Positions 38,640 to 46,833 of a DNA stretch of 64,000 bases are shown here, one piece after another. This stretch comes from an uncultured Carboxylicivirga sp. (GTDB lineage Bacteria; Bacteroidota; Bacteroidia; Bacteroidales; Marinilabiliaceae), in NCBI GenBank assembly GCA_947503525.1, contig CANNEA010000003.1, positions 946,325-1,010,324 on the forward strand, given 5' to 3'. Numbering within the stretch: position 1 is the stretch's first letter; every line of letters begins with the position of its first letter. A program made the position numbers and the translations under genes. The notes below the pieces were generated by a model. That model saw only the letters and a list, made by a program, of their open reading frames with translations, had not been told where the DNA came from and ran no database searches.

Positions 38640-38927
38640 ATGAAAAATACTGGATTATTTCTCGGGGGCTTACTAACCGGTGCTGCTTTAGGTGCTTCAC
38701 TAGCCTTACTTTATGCCCCACAAAAAGGCACTGACACACGCGATCAATTGAAAGCCAAGCTTAAAGAAATGGAAGCCGAATTGGCCACTATGCGTGATAA
38801 GATTAAAGTTAAAGGTGGAGAGCTTAAAGATGAGATGAAAAAGAAAATGAACGATTTAGAGAATCGAATTGAAACATTAATTAAAGAGTACAAAAATACT
38901 TTGGAACCAACTCATGGAGCTAATTAA
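38640..38927 (+). CDS. YtxH-domain protein
   Basis: A 95-residue protein. N-terminal glycine-rich hydrophobic helix (GGLLTGAALGASLALLYAPQKG, residues 8-29) is the YtxH signature, followed by a charged coiled coil (DTRDQLKAKLKEMEAEL to the end). YtxH proteins are membrane-associated general-stress proteins of unknown mechanism. First gene of a small plus-strand cluster; a hairpin follows it. Confidence 0.85.
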   Translation: MKNTGLFLGGLLTGAALGASLALLYAPQKGTDTRDQLKAKLKEMEAELATMRDKIKVKGGELKDEMKKKMNDLENRIETLIKEYKNTLEPTHGAN

Positions 38928-38970
38928 AATTTTTTTCGTTGAAACATTTGAATTACTTTTAACTTAAGAT

Positions 38971-38999
38971 CCCGGAAATTTTACTTCCGGGTTTCTTAT
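38971..38999 (+). terminator. Terminator or attenuator after the YtxH gene
   Basis: CCCGGAA / TTCCGGG stem (38971-38977 with 38985-38991), 7-nt loop, then TTTCTTATT. It may attenuate rather than stop transcription into the next gene, 14 bp downstream. Confidence 0.65.
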
Positions 39000-39013
39000 T
39001 AAAACACACATCT

Positions 39014-39379
39014 ATGAAAGAACGTTTGAGCGATGAAATAAATGAAGTTAAAGACGACTTTGAAGAATATGTTAAGTCTCAAGTCGATTTAGTTAAATTG
39101 CAAACTGCTGAAAGCGTTTCAAAACTTGTATCCGGTCTTCTAATAAACATGGTTCTTTTTTACGTTTTCTTTTTTGTTCTCTTGTTTGCTTCCATAGCCA
39201 TTGCATTATGGTTGGATAGATTATTTGAAAGCAGAAGCCTCGGCTTTATTATTGTTGCTGGATTCTATTTCATTTTCGGACTATTATTCCTTTTATTTAG
39301 GAAACGAATTATTGAAAAACCAGTTATCAAATCTGTAATCCAATTGTTTTTCCCTAATTACATCAGCAATGACAAATAA
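39014..39379 (+). CDS. Phage-holin-superfamily (DUF1469/YqjE-like) membrane protein
   Basis: A 121-residue membrane protein. The charged N-terminal helix (MKERLSDEINEVKDDFEEYVKSQVDLVKLQ) is followed by two hydrophobic helices (about 45-68 and 77-98), the layout of YqjE/DUF1469 proteins, often labelled holin superfamily though not phage derived. It overlaps the next gene by 11 bp. With the YtxH gene it forms a typical membrane-stress cluster. Confidence 0.8.
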   Translation: MKERLSDEINEVKDDFEEYVKSQVDLVKLQTAESVSKLVSGLLINMVLFYVFFFVLLFASIAIALWLDRLFESRSLGFIIVAGFYFIFGLLFLLFRKRIIEKPVIKSVIQLFFPNYISNDK

Positions 39380-39638
39380 ATCGAATAATAAATATAGCCA
39401 TATTGAATCGTTTGAGGATTTTGAAAATGAAAAGATGAAACTGTATTATCAGGTGAAGTTCAGTGAAAAAAAATTAGCCCTTAAATACATTGAACTTGGC
39501 ATGTTGCTTAGCCCTGCCCGACTGGTTCCTATGCTTGTTTCGGAATGGTTACAGCCCATTATAACTCTATTCAAAAACTTCATTGGACAGTTTTTTTCTC
39601 GAAAACCACATGATTCATCAAAAGAACAAGCTGAATAA
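39369..39638 (+). CDS. Hypothetical protein in the YtxH/YqjE-like cluster (89 aa)
   Basis: An 89-residue protein, ATG at 39369 overlapping the previous stop by 11 bp. The N-terminus is charged (HIESFEDFENEKMKLYYQ); residues 35-75 contain amphipathic stretches (MLLSPARLVPMLVSEWLQPIITLF). Not a full membrane helix. By position it corresponds to the third small gene (YqjK-like) often found after YtxH and YqjE-like genes, but similarity is not clear. Confidence 0.65.
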   Translation: MTNKSNNKYSHIESFEDFENEKMKLYYQVKFSEKKLALKYIELGMLLSPARLVPMLVSEWLQPIITLFKNFIGQFFSRKPHDSSKEQAE

Positions 39639-39702
39639 ATGCATAATATTTGGCTAATCATTTCTTTTATTGGGCTTAAAATACTATTTTTGCACCCGAT
39701 TT

Positions 39703-39746
39703 CACGTAATCTCTTACTGAACAAGGGAGTCATGTAATATTGCGTG
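39703..39746 (+). promoter_or_regulatory. Structured leader of rplS
   Basis: CACGTAAT (39703-39710) pairs with ATTGCGTG (39739-39746), one wobble; inside it CTCTT (39711-39715) pairs with GGGAG (39725-39729). It lies 30 nt before the rplS start. Leaders that let the ribosomal protein regulate its own mRNA are known for other ribosomal genes; whether L19 binds this one is inference. Confidence 0.4.
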
Positions 39747-39776
39747 GGAAATTTTAATCCTATAAAAAACGGAAAA

Positions 39777-40124
39777 ATGGATTTGATTAAAGTAGCAGAA
39801 GCCGCATTTGAGAGTGGCACAGAGATGCCAAAGTTCGGTCCTGGTGACAACATTTCAGTTTCCTACAAGATTAAAGAGGGAAACAAAGAACGTATCCAGG
39901 TTTTTAAAGGCGTTGTGATTCAGATCAAAGGACATGGGGCAAACAAACGCTTTACAGTTAGAAAAATTTCTAATAACGTAGGTGTTGAAAGAATTTTCCC
40001 ATTCAACTCTCCATTCATTGAGAAAGTTGAAATGAACAGACAAGGTAAAGTTCGTAGAGCTAAGTTGTATTACTTACGTGGACTTACCGGTAAAAAAGCT
40101 CGTATCAAAGAGAAAAGAGTTTAA
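39777..40124 (+). CDS. rplS: 50S ribosomal protein L19
   Basis: A 115-residue L19, at the 30S-50S interface. ATG 39777 gives the family start [11 protein letters not shown]; a longer frame begins 11 codons upstream. Signatures: [28 protein letters not shown], and [21 protein letters not shown], with a basic tail ([11 protein letters not shown]). Monocistronic with a probable leader and a strong terminator. Confidence 0.96.
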   Translation: MDLIKVAEAAFESGTEMPKFGPGDNISVSYKIKEGNKERIQVFKGVVIQIKGHGANKRFTVRKISNNVGVERIFPFNSPFIEKVEMNRQGKVRRAKLYYLRGLTGKKARIKEKRV

Positions 40125-40143
40125 GCCGTTATATAACAATGGT

Positions 40144-40172
40144 AAAAAACCCAGCAATGCTGGGTTTTTTTT
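40144..40172. terminator. Rho-independent terminator
   Basis: AAAAAACCCAGC / GCTGGGTTTTTT with a short loop, 20 bp after the rplS stop, between convergent rplS and the glycosyltransferase gene. Confidence 0.88.
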
Positions 40173-40186
40173 ATGCCTTATATTTT

Positions 40187-42397
40187 CTATTCTACCTTGG
40201 CAATATTTTCTATCTCCATAAAGTAGGCCTCCAGATAGGTAAAGTGAGATAACCAATACGAACATGTACTCTCTGTGCCTTTCTCAGGATTAACACCTCT
40301 AAAGCTTAAGCCTTCGTAACATCCTCCTTCGCCATGATCATATAAGGATTTAAGCAGATTATTTTCGCCCAAATACCAGAGGTGCACTTTTGACAACTGA
40401 GACAAATACAACGGCTCTTTCGAAATTTGATACAACTTGGCATAACAGGCTACCATTAAGAAAGCTTCATTGCACGATTGATCACCGCTTTTAATCAATT
40501 TATTACTTTGCTTATCATGACCCGATATAGCAGGATTAAATAATCCTTCAGACATTAAGAGTTTTTCAATAAATCGACATGATCGGCGAGCTGCTGACAG
40601 ATACCGATTGTCACCTGTAATTTTATGAGCATGAGCCAAAGCCAAAGGAACTAATCCATAATTATTTGTTAATTGCTCTTCATGCCACTGCCACTTAATT
40701 CCAATATCTTCGGGTATAAGCTTCAACAAAGCGTTAGCAAATCGCTTAACTATATCAAACAGTTCAGGATCTGGATTTCCACCTTCTAATACCTGAGAGG
40801 CACCTATAATAATAGATGCTTTTGCCTTCACATCTGCCCAATCTTTATTTCGAAATAGTATACGATGCAACAATGAATAAGCAACATCTTTAGTGCCTTC
40901 ACTCTTCGCTCGTTTATATAAACTTCCCAGAGCCCATATTGCTCTGCCCTCACTATACTCGCAAGATTCATTCAACTTACTTTTATCCAATGTCATTCCT
41001 GAACTCCAGGTCCCATTCGAATTCTCTAAATAAGCAATAAAAGACAGGCAGGTTCTCAGATATTCCTTTATTGATGAATGATCAACATATTCTGATGCCA
41101 AGGCAAATAATTGAATAGCCATCGCATTATCCTTAAGCCTATAACCTTTATTAAAATCAATAACACTATAGAGGGAACTGGAAAACAATCCTATTGAATC
41201 AGACATTTTAGATAAATGCTCATTATTCCACTTAGGTAGTATTTCCGGCGCTATTACAGTCTTAGCCCTGACCTTAAGCTTAGCTTTACTTTTAACGCAT
41301 TCCTTTACGAGTTTATCAAATCGTTTCCCAATATTTTCCCAAACAAACTGCGAACCGTATAAGGCTGCTGTTTCCTTGTAAACACTAACCTCTGAAGAAC
41401 TTCTTAGCGTATTAATAATCATTTGTGCTAAATCCTTGGATGATTTAAACGGGAAAAACTGTCCTCTCTGATCATCTAATAATTCCTTTGCAAACCAGGT
41501 AGGAGTTGAAAACACCAAGGCTCCGGCGCCAACTGCCATCGGCAAATAGGCATTAGCTAAACTTTTCTCATTAAAATCAGGCGCAATATAAAGCTCTGAT
41601 TCCTTAATGGTTTGAAAAATATTTAAATCAGAAAGTGTCCTGTCATCGAAGTAGACTTTATCACTAACACCCCTTCTTTTTGCCAACATCATCAATGACT
41701 TGCGATATTGATCACCATTCTTTTGATATTCTATATTATCCGTTACCCCCTGAATTAAATAAACCATATCCGGATGATGGTTTAATAAGGTTGGTAAGGC
41801 ATTTATAACCGTCTCATATCCTTTTTCTGGAGATAAACACCCAACAGAAAGAATAACCCTTTTTGATTCCAGTTCAAGATCGCTTATAGCGGAATTTACA
41901 GTTTTACTTTGGCGAGAGGGAACACCATGCTCTAACCTAAACAGTTGATCCTGATTTATTTTATAGAAATGCTCCAAAAAATCAAGCCCGATTTGACTTA
42001 ATGTAATCAAACTTTCCGATTTTCCGGATAAAGCATTAACCACAAAGCGCTCACTATTAGTGGGGTTATTATTTACAGATTGACAAATAGTTATCAATGG
42101 TAACTTCAACTTATACACTAATGAAAGTATATACCTACCATCATTACCTCCATAGGCATCAGAATGGTATTGGACAATACACAGATCAGCACTCTTATTA
42201 ATATAATCAGCCGCATTAATGTAATCTTCTATATCATTTCCTTTAAAACAATCAGAATCACTACCTGAGGCACCACTATTAACATTTTGTACTTCAACCT
42301 TATGTCCACGATTTGTTAATGCAGATGCAATATGACAAGTATGACTAGAAACTGACTGATTTACTTCAAGAGAAGGCGTTACAATTATTATCCTCAT
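40187..42397 (-). CDS. Glycosyltransferase (GT4-like) fused to an alpha/alpha-toroid domain
   Basis: A 736-residue cytoplasmic protein. Residues 1-370 form a GT-B glycosyltransferase: opening RIIIVTPSLEVNQSVSSHTCH, VGCLSPEKGYETVINALPTL near residue 195, and the family-4 acceptor EKSLANAYLPMAVGAGALVFST near residue 285, where the E-x7-E-type pair is only partly kept. Residues about 400-730 are a repeated helical domain (LKDNAMAIQLFALASEYV, NGTWSSGMTLD, EGRAIWALGSLYKRA) resembling (alpha/alpha)6 toroid modules of glycosidases or terpene-like folds. Bifunctional glycan synthesis is likely; sugars are unknown. Divergent from nothing close: its upstream AsmA neighbour ends 128 bp away with a terminator. 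Confidence 0.75.
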   Translation of the reverse strand: MRIIIVTPSLEVNQSVSSHTCHIASALTNRGHKVEVQNVNSGASGSDSDCFKGNDIEDYINAADYINKSADLCIVQYHSDAYGGNDGRYILSLVYKLKLPLITICQSVNNNPTNSERFVVNALSGKSESLITLSQIGLDFLEHFYKINQDQLFRLEHGVPSRQSKTVNSAISDLELESKRVILSVGCLSPEKGYETVINALPTLLNHHPDMVYLIQGVTDNIEYQKNGDQYRKSLMMLAKRRGVSDKVYFDDRTLSDLNIFQTIKESELYIAPDFNEKSLANAYLPMAVGAGALVFSTPTWFAKELLDDQRGQFFPFKSSKDLAQMIINTLRSSSEVSVYKETAALYGSQFVWENIGKRFDKLVKECVKSKAKLKVRAKTVIAPEILPKWNNEHLSKMSDSIGLFSSSLYSVIDFNKGYRLKDNAMAIQLFALASEYVDHSSIKEYLRTCLSFIAYLENSNGTWSSGMTLDKSKLNESCEYSEGRAIWALGSLYKRAKSEGTKDVAYSLLHRILFRNKDWADVKAKASIIIGASQVLEGGNPDPELFDIVKRFANALLKLIPEDIGIKWQWHEEQLTNNYGLVPLALAHAHKITGDNRYLSAARRSCRFIEKLLMSEGLFNPAISGHDKQSNKLIKSGDQSCNEAFLMVACYAKLYQISKEPLYLSQLSKVHLWYLGENNLLKSLYDHGEGGCYEGLSFRGVNPEKGTESTCSYWLSHFTYLEAYFMEIENIAKVE

Positions 42398-42475
42398 TAA
42401 CTCACAATTATCTGATCGACCTGGTGTGCGATCAATTTGACTAGATATAAAAGTACATTTTTATACCATAAATAA

Positions 42476-42507
42476 AACAAAAGGGCCGCATTATATGCAG
42501 CCCTTTA
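42476..42507 (-). terminator. Rho-independent terminator of the AsmA gene
   Basis: AAAGGGC-x-GCA / TGC-x-GCCCTTT hairpin; on the minus strand followed by TTTTGTTTTATT. 20 bp after the AsmA stop. Confidence 0.75.
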
Positions 42508-42525
42508 TACAGCGTTTATCAAATA

Positions 42526-45027
42526 TTATTTAAAAATGCTCTTAAACTTCTTTGTTAATTCATCAACTTTCTTTTGAGCATCAGGATCTTCCAATAGTTT
42601 TTTAACTGCTTTTTCCGCTTCCTTCTCCAGTTCTTTACCCACTTCTGCCTTGGCTTTATCCAGATTAAGTGACAATTGAGGATCGTTAACTGTACCTCTA
42701 ACAATGACATCAACCAATAAATCATCACCTGATGTAGGAAGATTTAAGCCCATTAAGCCTGCCATTCCAGCCACCTCTGCCCTTGCTACAGGCATGGTTA
42801 ATTTATAATCAATAGATTTATCTACACCCTGACGCCCCTGAACTGCAATACTCTTACCATAAACCTTTGTAGTAAAAGGTTGTACTATTACATTTCCCTT
42901 TTCAATGCTAAAATTAATGTCTAAATCTTCAGCTTTCATCACTTTGTATCGTTCATCTTTTAACATTGTAGCAAGGCCATTCTGAATTTTGGATCCCGAA
43001 ACTTCTACTCCATTGGACTTCAAATTTCCACCTCCATCAATACTTGACATAACAGGTTTAAAATCCTTTGTTAATTGACTATAATAGCTAAATTTCGGCG
43101 ATACAATACCAATTGCATTTTTAGCTAAAGGTAACATTGAATCAACTACACTAAACGAATTAGCCGCTTTATTAACATCGATATTGTGACCAACAAAATT
43201 AAAATCAACGAAAGGCTTTTGAAGATCAGCTGTATTATATTGACCCGTCATTTTAAGATCACCACCCATTAAATCCATATTCAGACCATCCAAGACGACA
43301 CTGCCATCTTTAATGACAATTTTTCCATTGGCATTATTAATACTTAACTTATCGTACAACAAATGTTTGATATTTGAACTTAATACCAAATCAAGATTTT
43401 TAGGAATTTCAACCAATTCAAGCTCTGTGGTATCTTCCGCAACAGGCTCTTCACTTGATGCTTCAGTTAAAAACTCATTACTATTAATATAACTTGAGGT
43501 ATGCTTCAACTTACCCTTTAAAATCCCGTTCTTTAGCACATAAGACAAGTAGTTCTCAATTTTTCCTTCAAGCTGAAAATCACTTTGGCCTATCTTCGAA
43601 TCAAATGATTTCAAATCGAGGTACTTTGGAGAAAATAAAAGCTCGGCTGACGGAATTAAAACACCTTGCGGCATATCCACACTATTGTAGTAGAAATCAG
43701 ATAATATAACTGTTCCATTCGCTTCAATTTTTTCGTAATCCTCCCTTTCTACCATCTGATAATCACCAACAAGAGTGAGATCAGCTTCAATCATACCTTT
43801 AAGATCTAGGCTATCCAGTGGTATGGCATCGGCAAGTGATGATAAATCAATTTTACCATCTACCAAACCATTAAATGTCAAGTTACTAACAGGAGTAGTA
43901 ACATTTAACGATGCATCAAAAGGATTACCACCCAACTCAAAATGAAATTTCTCAAGTACGGTTGTAGTGCCATCCGGAGATCCACCTGGGTTATTTACAT
44001 TTAGTTTGATATCTATATTATCCACTGATTTTGGCAAATCCGGATATTGAATCATTCCATCCACTACATTGAGTACAAAATTAAAAGCAGGCAAGTTTTC
44101 TTCACCTACATAATCCCCTTTTAATGAAGCATTAAGCTCTAACTGACCTGCCGTTTTTAAATCTTCAAAGTCCTTAAGGTACATTTCAGGAACTAAAGCT
44201 AAGAGGCTTTTAAAATCTGTTTTCTTTGCTCCTAAAGTTAAATCCAATCCATAGACCTCTTCTTTCATATGAACTGAACCATCCATCTGTAGGGCCAATC
44301 CATTTAAGCGAAGTTCATTTTCCAGAAAGGTGAATTTCATGTTCTCCAGATCCGCATTAATTCCTGCATTTAAACCAAGTGATGCACCTTTAAGGCATTG
44401 ATTACCTTCCATATTAACATATACACCAGCTACTTCCGAATCTAATTCAATATTAGTTTGACTTTCAGACATATCACCAGACAGGTTTAGGTTAAAGCCC
44501 TTTATCTGACTATGCAATGCCATTAATTGATCTGTATAATTGATATTAGCATCCCGAACTTCAAATGATTCTAATACAACTTTAAACGAAGAACTTTCTT
44601 CATCACTTACTTCATCCTCATCAACTTCTTCCGATTCGTTAACAATATCCCAATTTACAGTAGAGTCCGCTAGCATTATTGCATTAACACTAAGCTGATC
44701 CAATAGAATTGATTTAACGACTACCTCACCTGATAAGGCACTCAACAAATCGACTTCCGTTGAAAAGCCACCTAATGCCAACAAAGTATCTCTAGAAAAG
44801 GCATCCTGGCCAACAACAGACAAACCATTTAAACCCACATAAATATCTGGAAAACCTTTAATAAATGACAAAGCAAAGGACTCATAATCAACTTTGGCAT
44901 TTACATTATTATTAATTTCTTCTTTAACTATTTTCTCTATTTTACCTTTAAAAGCAAACGGTAATATTAATAAGACTAAAAAAAGGCCTAATAAAACGCC
45001 TACGAAAATCTTAATTATTCTTTTCAT
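42526..45027 (-). CDS. AsmA-family envelope protein
   Basis: An 833-residue protein. One N-terminal membrane anchor (residues 5-27, IFVGVLLGLFLVLLILPFAF) is followed by a long beta-rich periplasmic body and an AsmA-like C-terminal domain (about 560-790; KMTGQYNTADLQKPFVDFN, GVEVSGSKIQNGLATMLKD, then RVAEVAGMAGLMGLNL-like). It ends with a helical Lys/Glu stretch. AsmA/TamB/YhdP-type proteins form hydrophobic-groove bridges for lipid transport to the outer membrane or affect outer-membrane assembly. A -7 box TAACTTTG lies 44 nt upstream of the start on the minus strand (45078-45071). Single-gene unit. Confidence 0.88.
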   Translation of the reverse strand: MKRIIKIFVGVLLGLFLVLLILPFAFKGKIEKIVKEEINNNVNAKVDYESFALSFIKGFPDIYVGLNGLSVVGQDAFSRDTLLALGGFSTEVDLLSALSGEVVVKSILLDQLSVNAIMLADSTVNWDIVNESEEVDEDEVSDEESSSFKVVLESFEVRDANINYTDQLMALHSQIKGFNLNLSGDMSESQTNIELDSEVAGVYVNMEGNQCLKGASLGLNAGINADLENMKFTFLENELRLNGLALQMDGSVHMKEEVYGLDLTLGAKKTDFKSLLALVPEMYLKDFEDLKTAGQLELNASLKGDYVGEENLPAFNFVLNVVDGMIQYPDLPKSVDNIDIKLNVNNPGGSPDGTTTVLEKFHFELGGNPFDASLNVTTPVSNLTFNGLVDGKIDLSSLADAIPLDSLDLKGMIEADLTLVGDYQMVEREDYEKIEANGTVILSDFYYNSVDMPQGVLIPSAELLFSPKYLDLKSFDSKIGQSDFQLEGKIENYLSYVLKNGILKGKLKHTSSYINSNEFLTEASSEEPVAEDTTELELVEIPKNLDLVLSSNIKHLLYDKLSINNANGKIVIKDGSVVLDGLNMDLMGGDLKMTGQYNTADLQKPFVDFNFVGHNIDVNKAANSFSVVDSMLPLAKNAIGIVSPKFSYYSQLTKDFKPVMSSIDGGGNLKSNGVEVSGSKIQNGLATMLKDERYKVMKAEDLDINFSIEKGNVIVQPFTTKVYGKSIAVQGRQGVDKSIDYKLTMPVARAEVAGMAGLMGLNLPTSGDDLLVDVIVRGTVNDPQLSLNLDKAKAEVGKELEKEAEKAVKKLLEDPDAQKKVDELTKKFKSIFK

Positions 45028-45154
45028 ATTTAATTATTTACAATCAAATTCAATCTAATACGTCAACTGCCAAAGTTAGTAAAAGCAATTGTTTCAACTC
45101 TTTTTTTATTATTTAAAAGAACTTAAAAAAAGACAGTAACAAAAGACATTTTTA

Positions 45155-45162
45155 TATTTTTG
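45155..45162 (+). promoter_or_regulatory. -7 box upstream of the first C69 peptidase
   Basis: TATTTTTG matches TAnnTTTG, 44 nt before the ATG at 45207. No good -33 at standard spacing. Confidence 0.45.
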
Positions 45163-45206
45163 TTGAATACATCTTAACCTATTCAATAATTTTCAAAAAT
45201 AAGCAG

Positions 45207-46784
45207 ATGCAGTTAAAATTAGCACTAACCATCTTTTTGTTTGCTGGTTACCAAATGGCAAGCACTCAAATAAAAGCTGACTGGGAAGGCGGTGTTCCTG
45301 AGGGTTGTACAACTATAACAGTAGGCAAAAATGCATCGTATGATGGTTCAGTAATCACATCGCATACAGATGACAGTCACAGAACGCGCTCCTGGATGGA
45401 CATTATTCCGGATATGAGACACGGTCGCCGTGATGTGGTTACCATGTATAAACGTGAAAAAGATGACAGTAGAAAAATGCCTGCCTACAAACATACGGCA
45501 GTTGGCGAAATTCCACAAGTGCGGTCAACGTACGGCTATATCAACTCAGCCTATCCTTGTATGAATACCAAACAACTGGCAATTGGAGAATCAACTTTCG
45601 GAGGAAGAGAATCTTTAGTATCGGATAAGGGTATTATTGATTGTCAACGCTTAATTCAGTTAATGTTGGAGCGATGTACTACTGCTAAGGAAGCATTAAA
45701 ACTTACGGATGAATTAACCAAAAAATATGGATATAGTGATTACGGCGAATGCCTTACCATAGCGGATAAAAAGGAAGTTTGGCACCTTGAAATCGTTGGT
45801 CCAGGAACGGATAAAGTTGGCGCCATTTGGGTTGCTCAACGTGTACCCGATAATCATATCAGCGTTAATGCTAATGCCGCGCGTATTCAGGAAATTGATA
45901 CGACAAATACTCGTGACTTTATGTATTCAGAGAATCTTTATGAGATGGCCAGAGATAGTGCATGGTGGAGCGAAGACAGTACTTTCCGATTCGCAGATGC
46001 TTATGCACCTAGCGGAAGAGATTCTAAAGCTGCAACCCGCAGAGAATGGCGCGTCTTAAGTTTGGCCGCACCATCTCTAAATCTTGATGCCGAAGCTCGT
46101 GATTTTCCTTTTTCAGTTAAACCTGACGAGAAAGTTACCCTGGAAAAGATGGTAGAGATGTTTAAGGATTATTACGAAGGTACAGACTACGATATGGTTG
46201 GGCACCTTACGATGGTTAATGAAGAGGGAGATACAATTCCGCATCCTTATGCAAATCCATTTATGCCTTACGACCGATACGACATGCATAATATTCATGG
46301 TGGCTGGGGAAAACTTGGTGAAAGAACAATTGCCCGATGGTACACAATGTATGGTACAATTACTCAAAGTCGTGATTGGTTACCTGACGAAATTGGCGGT
46401 GTAGTTTGGATGGCACAGGATAACATTGCTACATCGGTTTACATTCCTATCTACTGCAGCGTAACTGATTTACCCGAGTCCTATAAAGCTGCCGGCCGAA
46501 ATGGCTTTAACCGCCAATCAGCCTGGTGGGCATTTAATCGTATGAGCACATTGGCAGCCATTCGTTGGAACGATGCCCGTCATGACGTAGATAAGGTATT
46601 ACTACCTCTGCAAAAAGATATATTTGCCAAACAAACCGAAACTGAAAGGGAAGCTATGAGTATGAATAAGAAGCAGACAAAGGCTTTCTTAACCAGGTAC
46701 ACAGCACAATGGGGTGATAAGGTTGTGAATACCGCATGGAAAATCGGTGATGATCTTTGGACAAAATACGACGAGAAATTTTAA
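45207..46784 (+). CDS. C69-family dipeptidase (exported)
   Basis: A 525-residue N-terminal-nucleophile peptidase of family C69 (PepD-like). Signal peptide at 1-20; the nucleophile is Cys34 in EGCTTITVGKNASYDGS, so about ten residues must be removed after export for the Cys to become the free N-terminus. Family blocks follow: SHTDDSHRTRS, AIGESTFGGR, YGYSDYGECLTIAD, VNANAARIQEID and the C-terminal GGVVWMAQDN with YIPIYCS. It should release dipeptides in the periplasm. A paralogue lies 2.2 kb downstream past a histidine kinase on the other strand. Confidence 0.9.
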   Translation: MQLKLALTIFLFAGYQMASTQIKADWEGGVPEGCTTITVGKNASYDGSVITSHTDDSHRTRSWMDIIPDMRHGRRDVVTMYKREKDDSRKMPAYKHTAVGEIPQVRSTYGYINSAYPCMNTKQLAIGESTFGGRESLVSDKGIIDCQRLIQLMLERCTTAKEALKLTDELTKKYGYSDYGECLTIADKKEVWHLEIVGPGTDKVGAIWVAQRVPDNHISVNANAARIQEIDTTNTRDFMYSENLYEMARDSAWWSEDSTFRFADAYAPSGRDSKAATRREWRVLSLAAPSLNLDAEARDFPFSVKPDEKVTLEKMVEMFKDYYEGTDYDMVGHLTMVNEEGDTIPHPYANPFMPYDRYDMHNIHGGWGKLGERTIARWYTMYGTITQSRDWLPDEIGGVVWMAQDNIATSVYIPIYCSVTDLPESYKAAGRNGFNRQSAWWAFNRMSTLAAIRWNDARHDVDKVLLPLQKDIFAKQTETEREAMSMNKKQTKAFLTRYTAQWGDKVVNTAWKIGDDLWTKYDEKF

Positions 46785-46801
46785 CTCTGAGATAAGAATA
46801 A

Positions 46802-46833
46802 AGTGACCTTTACAATACAATGTTTAGGTCACT
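46802..46833. terminator. Weak bidirectional hairpin
   Basis: AGTGACCT (46802-46809) pairs with AGGTCACT (46826-46833) over a 16-nt loop between the convergent C69 and histidine kinase genes; no long T tract. Confidence 0.45.
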
